Positions 1 to 8,281 of a stretch of DNA of 37,221 bases are shown piece after piece. The number at the start of each line of letters is the position of its first letter. Position 1 is the stretch's first letter. The position numbers and the translations under genes were made by a program. The stretch is from Parvibaculum sp049651025 (GTDB lineage Bacteria; Pseudomonadota; Alphaproteobacteria; Parvibaculales; Parvibaculaceae), in assembly GCF_049651025.1 (NCBI RefSeq), contig NZ_JBASBH010000021.1:1-37221 (forward strand), read 5' to 3'. A model generated the notes under the pieces. That model saw only the letters and a program-made list of their open reading frames with translations, was not told where the DNA came from and searched no databases.

Positions 1-1
1 C

Positions 2-643
2 GTCATGCCAGACTTCGATGGACGCGCGCCAAACATTCGCGAGACGATGAATTTTTCCTGCCATGTCGACCATGCCATTGTCGGGCTCATGGATCCCGCG
101 CATGGCCCATATGTGCATCGCTCATGGTGGTGGCGTTCAAAAAAATCCATTCATGAGAAGGCAAAGGCATTTGCGCCGAGCCCGCTCGGCTTTGCGATGG
201 TTGAACACGAGCCATCAAGCAATTCGCTAGCCTATAAAATTCTCGGTGGCACCCCGACGACCGAGATTGCATTCCGGCTTCCCGGCATAAGGATCGAGCG
301 CATCAAGGCCGGACGGCATCGCCTCGTCGGTCTGACGAGCGTCACGCCTATCGACGAGAAGACGACGGAGATCACTCAATCCTTTTACTGGACGATCCCG
401 TTTCTTTCGATCTTCAAACCGATCGTTCGGCGTTTCATGCGGAGTTTTCTCGGCCAGGACCGGGACATGGTGAACCTGCAGCAAGAAGGATTGCGCTTCG
501 ATCCGCGCCTCATGCTCATCAACGATGCCGATGTGCAGGCCAAGTGGTATCAGCGGCTGAAGAGTGAATGGGCTGAAGCCGTCGAGCAAGGTCGGCCATT
601 CGAGAATCCCGTGAAGCCCGCCACTCTTCGCTGGCGCAGCTGA
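2..643 (+). CDS. Rieske-type aromatic ring-hydroxylating oxygenase, C-terminal part (5' partial)
   Basis: The frame is open to the left edge of the window, so the N-terminal Rieske [2Fe-2S] domain is not visible and the ATG at 5 is probably internal. About 213 residues remain. They look like the catalytic non-heme iron domain of VanA-like oxygenase alpha subunits. The stretch DPAHGPYVH (visible residues about 30-38) supplies two likely iron-ligand histidines, and a helical tail with the pattern FLGQDRDMVNLQQEG is typical of this family. Such enzymes use O2 and electrons from a partner reductase to hydroxylate or O-demethylate aromatic or steroid-like substrates; the substrate cannot be told here. 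The stop lies 2 nt from the stop of the convergent esterase gene. The family call is fairly sure, the substrate unknown. Confidence 0.75.
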   Translation, partial: VMPDFDGRAPNIRETMNFSCHVDHAIVGLMDPAHGPYVHRSWWWRSKKSIHEKAKAFAPSPLGFAMVEHEPSSNSLAYKILGGTPTTEIAFRLPGIRIERIKAGRHRLVGLTSVTPIDEKTTEITQSFYWTIPFLSIFKPIVRRFMRSFLGQDRDMVNLQQEGLRFDPRLMLINDADVQAKWYQRLKSEWAEAVEQGRPFENPVKPATLRWRS

Positions 644-645
644 CG

Positions 646-1566
646 TCAGGCTTTCGAAAAACGTTGGTGAAGAAACTCGCCGAGAATTTCGATTGCCGCC
701 TCGCCTTCCTCAAGCATCTGATAGAAGGCGTGCCACACATGGAACATGCGATCCCACACTTCGATGTGCGCATCGACGCCCGCCGCCTTCGCGCGCTCAA
801 CGAAAATGCGTGCGTCGTCGAGCAACACCTCGTCGGTGCCGACATGAACGAGCAAGGGCGGCAATCCGGTTAGATCGGCGAGATTTGGCGAGGCAAGCGG
901 ATCGCGGGCGTCCGCGCCTGCGAGATAAACCGCAGCCAACCCTCTGATCGATTCCGGCGTTATCATTGGATCGACGGCAGCGCGGCTGAGATAGGTTTCG
1001 GTATCGCAGGTCAAATCCGTCCATGGACTGATGAGGATCGCGCTGGCGGGCATCGGCAAGCCTTGATCGCGAGCCGCGATGAGCGTTGCCGCTGCCAGCC
1101 CGCCACCAGCAGAATCGCCGCCGAGCGCAATGGTGTTCGCGGCATGACCGTGATCCAGAAGCCAGCGATAGGTTTTGACGCCATCGACAACGGCTGCAGG
1201 AAAGGGATGCTCTGGCGCCAGCGCATAGTCGACACTCAACACACAAGCCCCGGCCGCGATTGCCAGGCGTCCCGTCACGTGTCGATGTGAAAGCGGTGAG
1301 CCGACGACATAGGCGCCGCCATGGAAATAGATGAGTACTGGCGAAGATGACGGAGACAAGCCATCTGGAATCATCCACTCAGCCTTTAGCCCACCGAGGT
1401 CCACGGCCTCAATGCGCACACCCGCCGGTACCGGAAAAACCTCAGTGTTCTTGTCCATCACCGCACGACGTTCGGCGAGCGGCAACTCGCCGCGCCTGCC
1501 GCGCTCTCTGACGAGCGCCACCACCTCGTCGACATTTTTCTTTGGCCGCTGACGATCCATGGACAT
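646..1566 (-). CDS. Alpha/beta hydrolase, hormone-sensitive lipase (GDXG) family esterase
   Basis: A 306-residue soluble hydrolase of the HSL/GDXG family, which cleaves short to medium acyl esters in the cytoplasm. The oxyanion-hole motif HGGAY is at residues 82-86, the nucleophile elbow GDSAGG has Ser152, the acid is in the LLVHVGTDEVLLDDA region (about residue 249), and the catalytic His is in MFHVWH near residue 276. The ATG at 1566 is chosen because GGGAGG stands just upstream; the frame stays open further 5' but that part has no family resemblance. The gene is divergent from the Xre-type regulator (92-nt gap), which may control it, and convergent with the Rieske oxygenase. No signal peptide is visible. 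Natural substrate unknown. Confidence 0.88.
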   Translation of the reverse strand: MSMDRQRPKKNVDEVVALVRERGRRGELPLAERRAVMDKNTEVFPVPAGVRIEAVDLGGLKAEWMIPDGLSPSSSPVLIYFHGGAYVVGSPLSHRHVTGRLAIAAGACVLSVDYALAPEHPFPAAVVDGVKTYRWLLDHGHAANTIALGGDSAGGGLAAATLIAARDQGLPMPASAILISPWTDLTCDTETYLSRAAVDPMITPESIRGLAAVYLAGADARDPLASPNLADLTGLPPLLVHVGTDEVLLDDARIFVERAKAAGVDAHIEVWDRMFHVWHAFYQMLEEGEAAIEILGEFLHQRFSKA

Positions 1567-1658
1567 TCGCGCCTCCCTATGCTTCGATCTCCCGCCGGGA
1601 CCATCATGCCTCGGACTCAAGAGGATGCAAGCGACGCCATGAACGGAGACCATGTCTC

Positions 1659-2477
1659 GTGAGCGAGTCTTCCAATCAGAAAATTGCGGGCGACAAAGAT
1701 TACCAGCGCATCCTTGATGCGGACGGCAAGACGCTGTTCGTCGTTGTACCGGGAAATGAATTTGAGCTGCTGACGCAAACGGTCGACGCAGCGCGAGAAA
1801 TGATTGAGGTGCGCGCGGCCCTGTCCAGCCGACTCGTTGATCGACTGGGCGGACAAGATGGCGTACCGGCAACGGTCGCACATCGGATCGCCGAGGGACA
1901 AAGCCCGGTGCGGGTCTGGCGGGAAAGCCGGGGCCTTAAAGCGATTGCGCTGGCGCGAGCAGCCGGGATCAGCCCGGCCTATCTGTCTGAAATCGAGACA
2001 GGAAAAAAAGACGGGACGTTTCGCACGATGGCTGCGATTGCGCGCGTGCTCAATGTCTCGCTCGACGATCTCGCACCACCGGCCGACGACGACAGCCGCA
2101 AAGCACGCGAACGCAGCGCACTTGTCGAAGGCGTACGCGCGCAGGTGCGCATGCTGGTCGATCTCGTGACTGGCCCCGTCGATTTCAATACGGCGGCGGT
2201 GCGCCGCGTCGTGACGACGCTGGCAGCCGATGGCGTGACGCTCAAAGCCAATGGCCATGGCGGAGAGCCATGGCTCGACAATGTGCTGAATGGCGTGAGA
2301 GCGGTGCTCGACCTTGTCGACAAGGCCGAGAGCGACATTATCGCAACGGCGGCGCGTGCGCGCAGCGCACTAGAAGATATAATCACGCAGCCGGATTTCA
2401 TGCCGTCGGCGGAAGCTGCCGCACGGGTGGCTGCCGAGCCAGAAGCCGTTGCGTCATCTGCTTCCGCGGCCGAATGA
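1659..2477 (+). CDS. Xre-family helix-turn-helix protein with antitoxin-like N-terminus and long C-terminal tail
   Basis: A protein of about 272 residues with a GTG start at 1659, preceded by a weak GGAG; the frame is open further upstream, so the start is uncertain. Residues about 12-40 (DADGKTLFVVVPGNEFELL) resemble the short N-terminal strand region of Phd/MazE-like or HigA-like antitoxins. Residues 83-139 form a Cro/C1-type HTH (VRVWRESRGLKAIALARAAGISPAYLSEIETG). A C-terminal tail of about 130 residues, rich in Ala, Val and Asp, has no domain I recognise. No toxin gene is adjacent: the upstream neighbour is a divergent esterase and the downstream gene is a convergent DUF2336 protein 3 nt away. 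It is best called a transcriptional regulator, possibly of itself and the esterase. Confidence 0.78.
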   Translation: MSESSNQKIAGDKDYQRILDADGKTLFVVVPGNEFELLTQTVDAAREMIEVRAALSSRLVDRLGGQDGVPATVAHRIAEGQSPVRVWRESRGLKAIALARAAGISPAYLSEIETGKKDGTFRTMAAIARVLNVSLDDLAPPADDDSRKARERSALVEGVRAQVRMLVDLVTGPVDFNTAAVRRVVTTLAADGVTLKANGHGGEPWLDNVLNGVRAVLDLVDKAESDIIATAARARSALEDIITQPDFMPSAEAAARVAAEPEAVASSASAAE

Positions 2478-2480
2478 AGG

Positions 2481-3584
2481 CTATGTCTCGGACGGTATCT
2501 GTGTTTCGGCAGATATGGCCCAATCCCAGCAATGCAGAACGAGATCGGCGCGATCGGTGGAGATTGCATCGAATACGGCTGTAATCCGTTCAAAGAACGA
2601 TCCGCCGGACAGATCAACATCGCGCAATCTGGCCAATGCGGCAATCAGCTCGGCGAATTGCGCGCGCGACAGGCCGAGGGCCTTGCCGTAAATCGCAACG
2701 GGCTCGCCTCCCATATCGCCGATAATGCGCAACGCAGTTTCAACGCGAATGCGGCCCGCTGTCGCAAATTCCTCGGCGAACTCATCTCGCATTCTCATTC
2801 CAGCAAGATCAAGGAGCCGCGCCAGTTCGGCCTTCGACATCGCGACAGGAGGCCGAACGAGAGAGAGCGTGACGTGCAGCGCTTCGTCCACACTGCTTGC
2901 AGCCAAACCTGCATCCAGCACGTCATCGAGCGCCGAATGCATCATGCGTCGTTCGATGGAGTAGCGCCCGAGAATTTCTTTGCGCCCTTCCAGCGATGCC
3001 CACCAGAACATGAGCTGCGCGAGGCGCATTGTCAGTTCGGGGCGCGCGAGCAGCAAGGGCTGATATTCCGGTTCGCTGGCGCTACGGCGCACAAGCGTTT
3101 CCATTGCACGCGTGGAAAGCTCGGCAGCGGGATTTAAAAGCATCCGACAAATTGCGGCGGCGCTGGCGTGGTCTATCAATGCCTCGACGACTGCGGCTGA
3201 CAGCGCTTTCCGTTCGGCGATCGCGAGCTGATGGTCGGCGCTTGCGGTGCGAATAATCTGAACCAGATCGCCTGCCTGCAATGCGAGGCTGCTGCGCAGG
3301 ACCGGTGCAGCAACATCAATCGTGTCGCGCGCAAGTGCGAGCGTCAATTCACCCGGTCCCTCGGGAAGTTGTGCGATGCGTTCGGCGAGACGCCTGCGGC
3401 CAGTTGCGTCGAGACGCGAGACAGCAGACGCGATCACAGTATCGATCAGGCCGCGCTCCTGCGGCGTCATGCGACCAGACGGCAATAGCGCAAGGTCAGC
3501 GAGGCGACGCAGCAACAGGTCGCGCTCACTCGACGAGGATGCGGCCTCGTGCCCTGTCATCGCCTCGTGTCCACCCACCGCCAT
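2481..3584 (-). CDS. DUF2336 domain-containing protein
   Basis: A 367-residue, almost wholly alpha-helical protein. The segment about 85-330 matches what I know of DUF2336, a family found mainly in Alphaproteobacteria: APVLRSSLALQAGDLVQIIR, a DHQLAIAERKALSAAVVEALI stretch and the characteristic GRYSIERRMMH segment. The function of the family is not established; repeated helix pairs suggest a HEAT-like scaffold. The start is taken at 3584; an in-frame ATG at 3560 is an alternative, and neither has a convincing ribosome binding site. The gene is convergent with the Xre-type gene and divergent from the small lipoprotein gene, with a 162-nt shared upstream region. Confidence 0.72.
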   Translation of the reverse strand: MAVGGHEAMTGHEAASSSSERDLLLRRLADLALLPSGRMTPQERGLIDTVIASAVSRLDATGRRRLAERIAQLPEGPGELTLALARDTIDVAAPVLRSSLALQAGDLVQIIRTASADHQLAIAERKALSAAVVEALIDHASAAAICRMLLNPAAELSTRAMETLVRRSASEPEYQPLLLARPELTMRLAQLMFWWASLEGRKEILGRYSIERRMMHSALDDVLDAGLAASSVDEALHVTLSLVRPPVAMSKAELARLLDLAGMRMRDEFAEEFATAGRIRVETALRIIGDMGGEPVAIYGKALGLSRAQFAELIAALARLRDVDLSGGSFFERITAVFDAISTDRADLVLHCWDWAISAETQIPSET

Positions 3585-3658
3585 TTCGAGAGCCCGGTTC
3601 CAAAACGTTTCAGCCGGAATTTTCGCCTGGCTACTCGCTTATCTGAGCATCAACCGTG

Positions 3659-3681
3659 TTAAAACCTCGTAAACTATAGTT
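3659..3681. promoter_or_regulatory. Possible promoter/CtrA-like box upstream of the lipoprotein gene
   Basis: In the divergent region between the DUF2336 and lipoprotein genes, TTAA-N7-TAAA lies at 3659-3673, one mismatch from the CtrA consensus TTAA-N7-TTAA. It runs into the 10-bp palindrome AACTATAGTT (3672-3681), which contains a TATAGT that could serve as a -10 box. No good -35 box is visible. The pattern is short and AT-rich, so chance occurrence is quite possible. Confidence 0.25.
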
Positions 3682-3746
3682 ATGGTGTGGCGACGGACCG
3701 CTTAGTACATTCGCCAGCTTACGAGTTTCGCCCAAGGAGTTTAGGG

Positions 3747-4079
3747 ATGGCCAAACGCTTCAGAAGAACCGCAACTCTCGGCCTGGCGCTTGCTGCCATG
3801 CTTGCGCTCGCCGCCTGCGGTACGTTTGGCGCCGACAGCAAATATAGCGAGGACCCGCTTTACGGCACCGGCTATTCGGATGGTTGCGGATCAGGTGCTT
3901 CCTATGTGCCGGGCGATCCTTCGACCCTGCACCGCGACCCGGAAGGCTGGGGCAAGAGCAAGGCCTATCGGGCCGGGTGGAAGAAGGGCTTCAATGCCTG
4001 CAAGGTTTCGTCCGGGGGGCAATCGAGCACCATGCCTGCCGATAGTTATGGCCGTCGCAATGGGCCGAGCGGGTATTGA
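3747..4079 (+). CDS. Small outer-membrane or periplasmic lipoprotein, hypothetical
   Basis: A 110-residue precursor. The basic N-terminus (MAKRFRR), a hydrophobic stretch and the lipobox L21-A22-A23-C24 identify a lipoprotein signal peptide cleaved before Cys24. The mature part is Gly-, Ser- and Tyr-rich (YGTGYSDGCGSG, a WGKSKAYRAGWKKGF segment) with two further cysteines, and I recognise no domain. The ATG at 3747 is fixed by AAGGAG seven bases upstream. The next small gene starts 11 nt after the stop, so the two are probably co-transcribed. Residue +2 after Cys is Thr, not Asp, so outer-membrane sorting would be expected by the enterobacterial rule, which may not hold here. Confidence 0.8.
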   Translation: MAKRFRRTATLGLALAAMLALAACGTFGADSKYSEDPLYGTGYSDGCGSGASYVPGDPSTLHRDPEGWGKSKAYRAGWKKGFNACKVSSGGQSSTMPADSYGRRNGPSGY

Positions 4080-4090
4080 AGGGAAACGTC

Positions 4091-4360
4091 ATGCGCATGA
4101 TCCTTGGACTGATTGTTCTTCTGATCGCCGTCGCGATCATCGTTCCCGTTGTGAAATATGGCACGGTCGATCCCTGCCGCATGCTCGCCAAAGACATCGC
4201 GGATGAAGGCTATGCAAAGCTCGCCAATGCGATGGGCGCAGAGCCGGGCAAAACGCCGGAAGCCGCCGAAGCAATGGGAAGAATGATGACGAGCCAATAT
4301 TCGCAGCGCGAATGCATGATGAAACTCAAGGACCGCTGGTTCGGCGTCGAAAAGCCTTGA
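4091..4360 (+). CDS. Small single-pass membrane protein, hypothetical
   Basis: An 89-residue protein with one N-terminal hydrophobic helix (about residues 3-22, ILGLIVLLIAVAIIVPVV) and a polar tail containing two cysteines (DPCRML and QRECMM). The ATG at 4091 is preceded by AAGGGA at a good distance; the frame could also open at a TTG overlapping the previous stop, but that has no binding site. It follows the lipoprotein gene by 11 nt and so likely shares its transcript, suggesting a joint envelope role. The stop lies 7 nt from that of the convergent saccharopine-dehydrogenase-like gene. No family recognised. Confidence 0.72.
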   Translation: MRMILGLIVLLIAVAIIVPVVKYGTVDPCRMLAKDIADEGYAKLANAMGAEPGKTPEAAEAMGRMMTSQYSQRECMMKLKDRWFGVEKP

Positions 4361-4367
4361 GGCATAT

Positions 4368-5495
4368 CTAGGTTGACGCGACGACCTGCACCGGCAAATC
4401 CGGCGTCATCGTTTCCGAAGGATCGGCAAGCTCGCGCCAGGTGACGCCGTCGATCTCTTCGACGAGCGCCGCGCCGCCGACTTCTGACGGCCATCGAAAT
4501 CCCGGCGCGACATTTCCTGAAAGCAATATGCGAGAGATCAGGAGCGTCGCATCTGCCGTATACAGATGAGCGGCAGGCGCTTCGAGGCGGGCGCGACGCA
4601 CGCTGCCGTCTGGCGCGCGCGCTTCACCCCATACGATGGAGCGTGATCTGGAAAGCTGCTTGTCAGTCGGTCCCGCGCGGCGGCCCGCAATGCGGCGTTC
4701 GAGTGCGGCGAGCCTGTATCCGTGACGGAACATCCAGCGGCGAATACCGGCGCGTTTCAGGAGGCGCGTCAATGCCGGATGCAGAACTTCGTATGAGTTG
4801 ACGGTCGTGAAAGGCCCGCGGTGCTGCGCGGAAATACCTTCGCAACGCCACGGCGCGAGGAACGCTGTTTCCTCGCCATTGTAAAAATCAACGTCTACGG
4901 ATGAATTAGCCGGTGACGACGTTGTGAGCCGTCCATTTTTCAGGGTCTCGCCGGGCACGCGGCAGGCGGCAATCAGGCTGCCTGCTTCGGCGCGAGACAG
5001 CGGGCTGCGATGGACGGCGATGGTCAAATTCCGGGCTGCGGGAAGCAGGGTGGCAAGGCGGGCCGACATGGCGTCGGCGGCGGCGACGTCGAAACTTGTC
5101 CCCGCAATCAGGACGATTCCGGCTCGTTCTGCCTCATCATTTCGAGCCAAAACCTGCGAGAGATTGAGCCTTTCCGAGCAGATGTCGAGATAGTGCGTGC
5201 CTGTGGCGAGGCAGGCGTCGATCAGGGCGGGTGAGGTCTTGGAAAAACGGGGAGAACAATTGACGAGGACCGCCACGTCGTCGAGCTGGGTCGCGAGACG
5301 GGACTTATCCCCGAGACCGAAAATGCGCGGCTCGACCAGTCCGGCGCGGGCTCGTGACATCGCATTGGCGTGGGTAGCCACGCGGGCGATATCCCCGCCT
5401 GCTGCAATATGTGCAAAGGCTGCCCCGGCCGCGCGGCGCGAAATCAACGCGCCCGCAAATTCCTCGACACCGTAAATCAGCAACCTTGTCTTCAT
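4368..5495 (-). CDS. Saccharopine dehydrogenase-like NAD(P)-binding oxidoreductase
   Basis: A 375-residue protein whose N-terminus (LLIYGVEEFAGALISRR) is a degenerate Rossmann nucleotide-binding start of the saccharopine dehydrogenase NADP-binding family; DDVAVLVNCSPRFSKTSPALIDACLATGTHYLDIC is the conserved second half of the fold. Proteins of this size are often related to trans-acting enoyl reductases rather than true lysine-pathway enzymes. The glycine motif is altered (GVEEFAG in place of a GxxGxxG-like pattern), so cofactor binding may be weakened. ATG 5495 is preferred to ATG 5501 because GGGA lies about 8 bases upstream of it. Divergent from the Rap1a-like gene. No substrate can be inferred. 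Confidence 0.7.
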   Translation of the reverse strand: MKTRLLIYGVEEFAGALISRRAAGAAFAHIAAGGDIARVATHANAMSRARAGLVEPRIFGLGDKSRLATQLDDVAVLVNCSPRFSKTSPALIDACLATGTHYLDICSERLNLSQVLARNDEAERAGIVLIAGTSFDVAAADAMSARLATLLPAARNLTIAVHRSPLSRAEAGSLIAACRVPGETLKNGRLTTSSPANSSVDVDFYNGEETAFLAPWRCEGISAQHRGPFTTVNSYEVLHPALTRLLKRAGIRRWMFRHGYRLAALERRIAGRRAGPTDKQLSRSRSIVWGEARAPDGSVRRARLEAPAAHLYTADATLLISRILLSGNVAPGFRWPSEVGGAALVEEIDGVTWRELADPSETMTPDLPVQVVAST

Positions 5496-5582
5496 CGTCA
5501 TTTTCCCGACGGCAAACCTTCAAGCGGGCTTCCCGTCCCCCGATCGGATGGTCCATTGTCACGGGCCGGGAGTGACCTTGCA

Positions 5583-6020
5583 ATGAACCTGTCGACACGA
5601 GCCATAGCGACGCTGGTAATCGTCACCAATGTTTTAACCATTGCCTTTGGCGCGACGGAATCCGGCGCCATGCAGCCCCGTATTTCTACGGGCCAAGACC
5701 TTTATGAAGCGTGCAAGACGCTGGCGAATTTTGCCCTGAAGCCGGAGGGCCCGACGCCGCGCAAGGGGCTCTATTGCCGTCAATATCTCGCCGGTTACTT
5801 CGCGACGCTCAAATATGTGCATGACGACGATAACGCGAAGGCGGCGCTCGGCATGCCGCTATATGCACCGGACTGCATCGATATTACGGGGCCGCGTTCT
5901 TACGAACAGCTTGCAGCGCGGGTGATACACAGCGCGGAGTGGCATCCCGAACTCCTTGGGCAACCCGCGCTTCAGCTCGTCCACGTTGCGTTTGGATCAT
6001 CGCCGCCTTGTGCAAAATGA
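5583..6020 (+). CDS. Secreted Rap1a/Tai-like immunity-family protein
   Basis: A 145-residue precursor with a likely signal peptide (residues 1 to about 28, ending near AFGA or SGA). The mature part has four cysteines in the layout of the Rap1a/Tai immunity fold: DLYEACKTL, LYCRQYLAGYFATL, PDCIDI and a final SPPC, with a WHPELL segment before the last helix. Founding members protect Serratia from its own type VI amidase effectors in the periplasm, but many family members occur far from type VI genes. No effector gene is near, so an immunity role here is only a family-based guess. GGGAG stands 10 bases before the ATG. The stop is 15 nt from the convergent DUF2332 gene. Confidence 0.62.
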   Translation: MNLSTRAIATLVIVTNVLTIAFGATESGAMQPRISTGQDLYEACKTLANFALKPEGPTPRKGLYCRQYLAGYFATLKYVHDDDNAKAALGMPLYAPDCIDITGPRSYEQLAARVIHSAEWHPELLGQPALQLVHVAFGSSPPCAK

Positions 6021-6035
6021 GGCGGCGGGCTTGCG

Positions 6036-7100
6036 TCATGCCCAGCGGGTGAAGCGGCCGTGAAAATCGGCGCGACCGAGAAGCCGCGTTTCGCCTGTCG
6101 GCCAGAGCGTCAGTTTGACGGCGGCGGTGCCGAGCGTTTCGTCCGGTTCGGCGCGGAGCCAGGCGACGGGCGCATCGGCGGTGGCTGCGGTTCCGGCCAC
6201 TTCCATTGCAAGCTTGATGCGGCGCGCAACATCCGGCGGGAGATATTGCCAGACGATGGTGTGAAGCAGGAGCTTTACGACGCCTTTCGTGCCGGGCGCA
6301 GCAAAGTGGCGCTCCACCCAATCGGCAGCATCGGCGGTTTCGACGCGGAAGCCTGAGCGCGCGATGCTTTCAAGTGCAGCAGCAAGGCGGGCTTTGCGCG
6401 CCGTCTGATCGGGCCAGACATAGGAAAGAAGGCGCTCGCGCGTTTCATCTGCTGACGGATCAAGCGGGTTTTGATCGCAGGCGTGGCGCGCGTTTATGGT
6501 GAGGGGCGCATCAAGCGGCGGGCATGAGCCGCTCCATATTTGCTCGATATGGACGCCCTCGGCATCCGATCCCCATGCCCTGCCCTCACCCAGATCATAG
6601 GCGTAACGGTCAAAGCCGAGATTGAGACCGGCGCTGGAGCCGATTTCATAGAGGTCGATCGGCATTTTCGTCATGGCCGCGAGATGCAATGCACCGCCGA
6701 GAATGGTGCCGGAGCGCGCGACCTCGTTGGTCTGGGGCGGGCTGTCGAGGAACCCCGTGAGGAAAGCGTCGTGTACGACGATGGCCTGAGCGATGGCGGC
6801 CCAGAGCGTTTCATCGTCCACTTCATGCGGCGGATAGGCCGAGGTGAGCGCGGGAGCGAGTCCCGAACGGCTCAAGGCATTGAGGCCGCCAGCCGCGCGA
6901 AGCGGCAAGGCATCGCGCTCCGACCGACCCGGCCAATTGAGAATGCGGCTGCCGAAGGCGCTTTCATCGGTCAGGCGCTCGGCCAGCAAGGCGCAGACAC
7001 GGCTCGTGAATGGCGAGCCGAGTGCGCTGCAGGCGAGCGACTGCCGAAGGAAGTCTTTGCGGACGTCTTCGTGCATGGGTACCTGGAATGACGGTTTCAT
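6036..7100 (-). CDS. DUF2332 family protein
   Basis: A 354-residue cytoplasmic protein. The arrangement LACSALGSPFTSRVCALLAERL near the N-terminus, the central LYEIGSSAGLNL and the C-terminal TLWPTGETRLLGRADFHGRF match DUF2332, a family of unknown biochemical role. The EIGSSAGLNL segment resembles a nucleotide- or SAM-type binding loop. The ATG (7100-7098) overlaps the citrate synthase TGA (7099-7097) as ATGA, so translation is likely coupled and the two products may act together. The stop is close to that of the convergent Rap1a-like gene. Confidence 0.78.
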   Translation of the reverse strand: MKPSFQVPMHEDVRKDFLRQSLACSALGSPFTSRVCALLAERLTDESAFGSRILNWPGRSERDALPLRAAGGLNALSRSGLAPALTSAYPPHEVDDETLWAAIAQAIVVHDAFLTGFLDSPPQTNEVARSGTILGGALHLAAMTKMPIDLYEIGSSAGLNLGFDRYAYDLGEGRAWGSDAEGVHIEQIWSGSCPPLDAPLTINARHACDQNPLDPSADETRERLLSYVWPDQTARKARLAAALESIARSGFRVETADAADWVERHFAAPGTKGVVKLLLHTIVWQYLPPDVARRIKLAMEVAGTAATADAPVAWLRAEPDETLGTAAVKLTLWPTGETRLLGRADFHGRFTRWA

Positions 7101-8212
7101 GCGGCCTTCTCGTCGGGCCAATGACCGATATAGGCAGACTGCGGACGAATGAGGCGACCGACGCGCTCCTGTTCCATAACATGAGCCGACCAGCCGACGA
7201 CGCGCGACATTGCGAAAACGGCGGTGACGGCGGAGCGCGGTATGCCAAGGGCTTCGAGCAATATGGCTGTGTAATATTCCATATTGGTGTCGAGGCGCTG
7301 ATCGGGCTTTGCCTCGCGGAGTGCGGCAAGCGCGCCCTTTTCAACGTCGCGGGCAAACAATACGCGCTCATTGCCGTTTGTCAGAAGCGTCACGGCCTTG
7401 TTGAACACATCAGCGCGGGGATCTCGGACCTTGTAGACGCGGTGGCCGAAGCCCATCAGGCGTTCGCCCTTCGCGATTTCACGCCTGAGCCAGGGCATGA
7501 TGTTTTCGCGCGTGCCGATGTCGTCCAGCATGTCGAGTACGGGGCCGGGCGCGCCGCCATGCAGCGGCCCCTTCAAGGCGCAAAGCGCGCCGACGATGGA
7601 CGAGATCATGCCCGCCCGCGTCGAGGCGATGACGCGGGCGGTGAAGGTGGAGGCATTCATGCCGTGATCCGTTACCGTCACCAGATAGGCATTGAGGGCC
7701 GTTACCTCCGCTTCGCTTGCGGGCTCTCCGCGCAACATGCGCAGGAAATCGGCCGCATGGCCGTGATGGGCGACCGGGGCGACGGCGGACGCGCCCTTTT
7801 CGCGGCGGCAAAGAGCGGCGACAAAAACGGGAACGGCGCCGACCGCGCGGATATGGGCGGGTAAGTCGCCCTCGTCGGACAGGAGCGAGAGACCGGCGCG
7901 CAGACCCTCCGTCACGGTGAGACCCTTGGTGGAGGCGAGCAGCAGCGGCACGAGGCGGAAGGCGGCGACACGCGCCTCGCCCAACTGGCGGCGCACGGCG
8001 CTTTCGTCCGGCGCGGGGTCGAGACCGGCGGTGCGCCAGAGGAGAGCGGCGGCGGCTTCGAAATCGTGGGAGGCGACCAAAACCTCCAGATCGTAACCGG
8101 CGATGACGAGACGGCCCGCCTCGCCATCGACATGGCTGAGCGCGGTTTCGGCGGCGACCACATTGTCGAGGCCTGCGGCGCTGGCGCGCTTCAAAACATT
8201 GTTCTCGGACAT
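7097..8212 (-). CDS. Citrate synthase-family protein (CitA-like) with Glu at the catalytic Asp position
   Basis: A 371-residue citrate synthase fold protein. Visible landmarks are DHGMNASTF (His183), GPLHGG (His218), GFGHRVYKVRDPRADV (His257) and SRVVGWSAHVMEQ. In characterised citrate synthases the catalytic aspartate lies in an NVDFYSG-type segment; here it reads NMEYYTA, placing Glu312 there, as I recall for some CitA or second-synthase sequences. The reaction would be oxaloacetate or a related 2-oxoacid plus an acyl-CoA; citrate or 2-methylcitrate formation cannot be told apart. The ATG at 8212 follows GAGG at a normal distance; a GTG one codon upstream is also possible. It is divergent from the HTH-citrate synthase gene and coupled to DUF2332. 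Confidence 0.87.
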   Translation of the reverse strand: MSENNVLKRASAAGLDNVVAAETALSHVDGEAGRLVIAGYDLEVLVASHDFEAAAALLWRTAGLDPAPDESAVRRQLGEARVAAFRLVPLLLASTKGLTVTEGLRAGLSLLSDEGDLPAHIRAVGAVPVFVAALCRREKGASAVAPVAHHGHAADFLRMLRGEPASEAEVTALNAYLVTVTDHGMNASTFTARVIASTRAGMISSIVGALCALKGPLHGGAPGPVLDMLDDIGTRENIMPWLRREIAKGERLMGFGHRVYKVRDPRADVFNKAVTLLTNGNERVLFARDVEKGALAALREAKPDQRLDTNMEYYTAILLEALGIPRSAVTAVFAMSRVVGWSAHVMEQERVGRLIRPQSAYIGHWPDEKAA

Positions 8213-8281
8213 CACGACACCTCACTTTCGGGGCGGCAGCACCCGAATGGGCCCCGCTTCTGAGCCAAATCTGGAGGTGGC

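Noticed and set aside
5583..6020. A type VI effector-immunity locus around the Rap1a-like gene
   Set aside because: Neither neighbour resembles an amidase effector or any secretion component.
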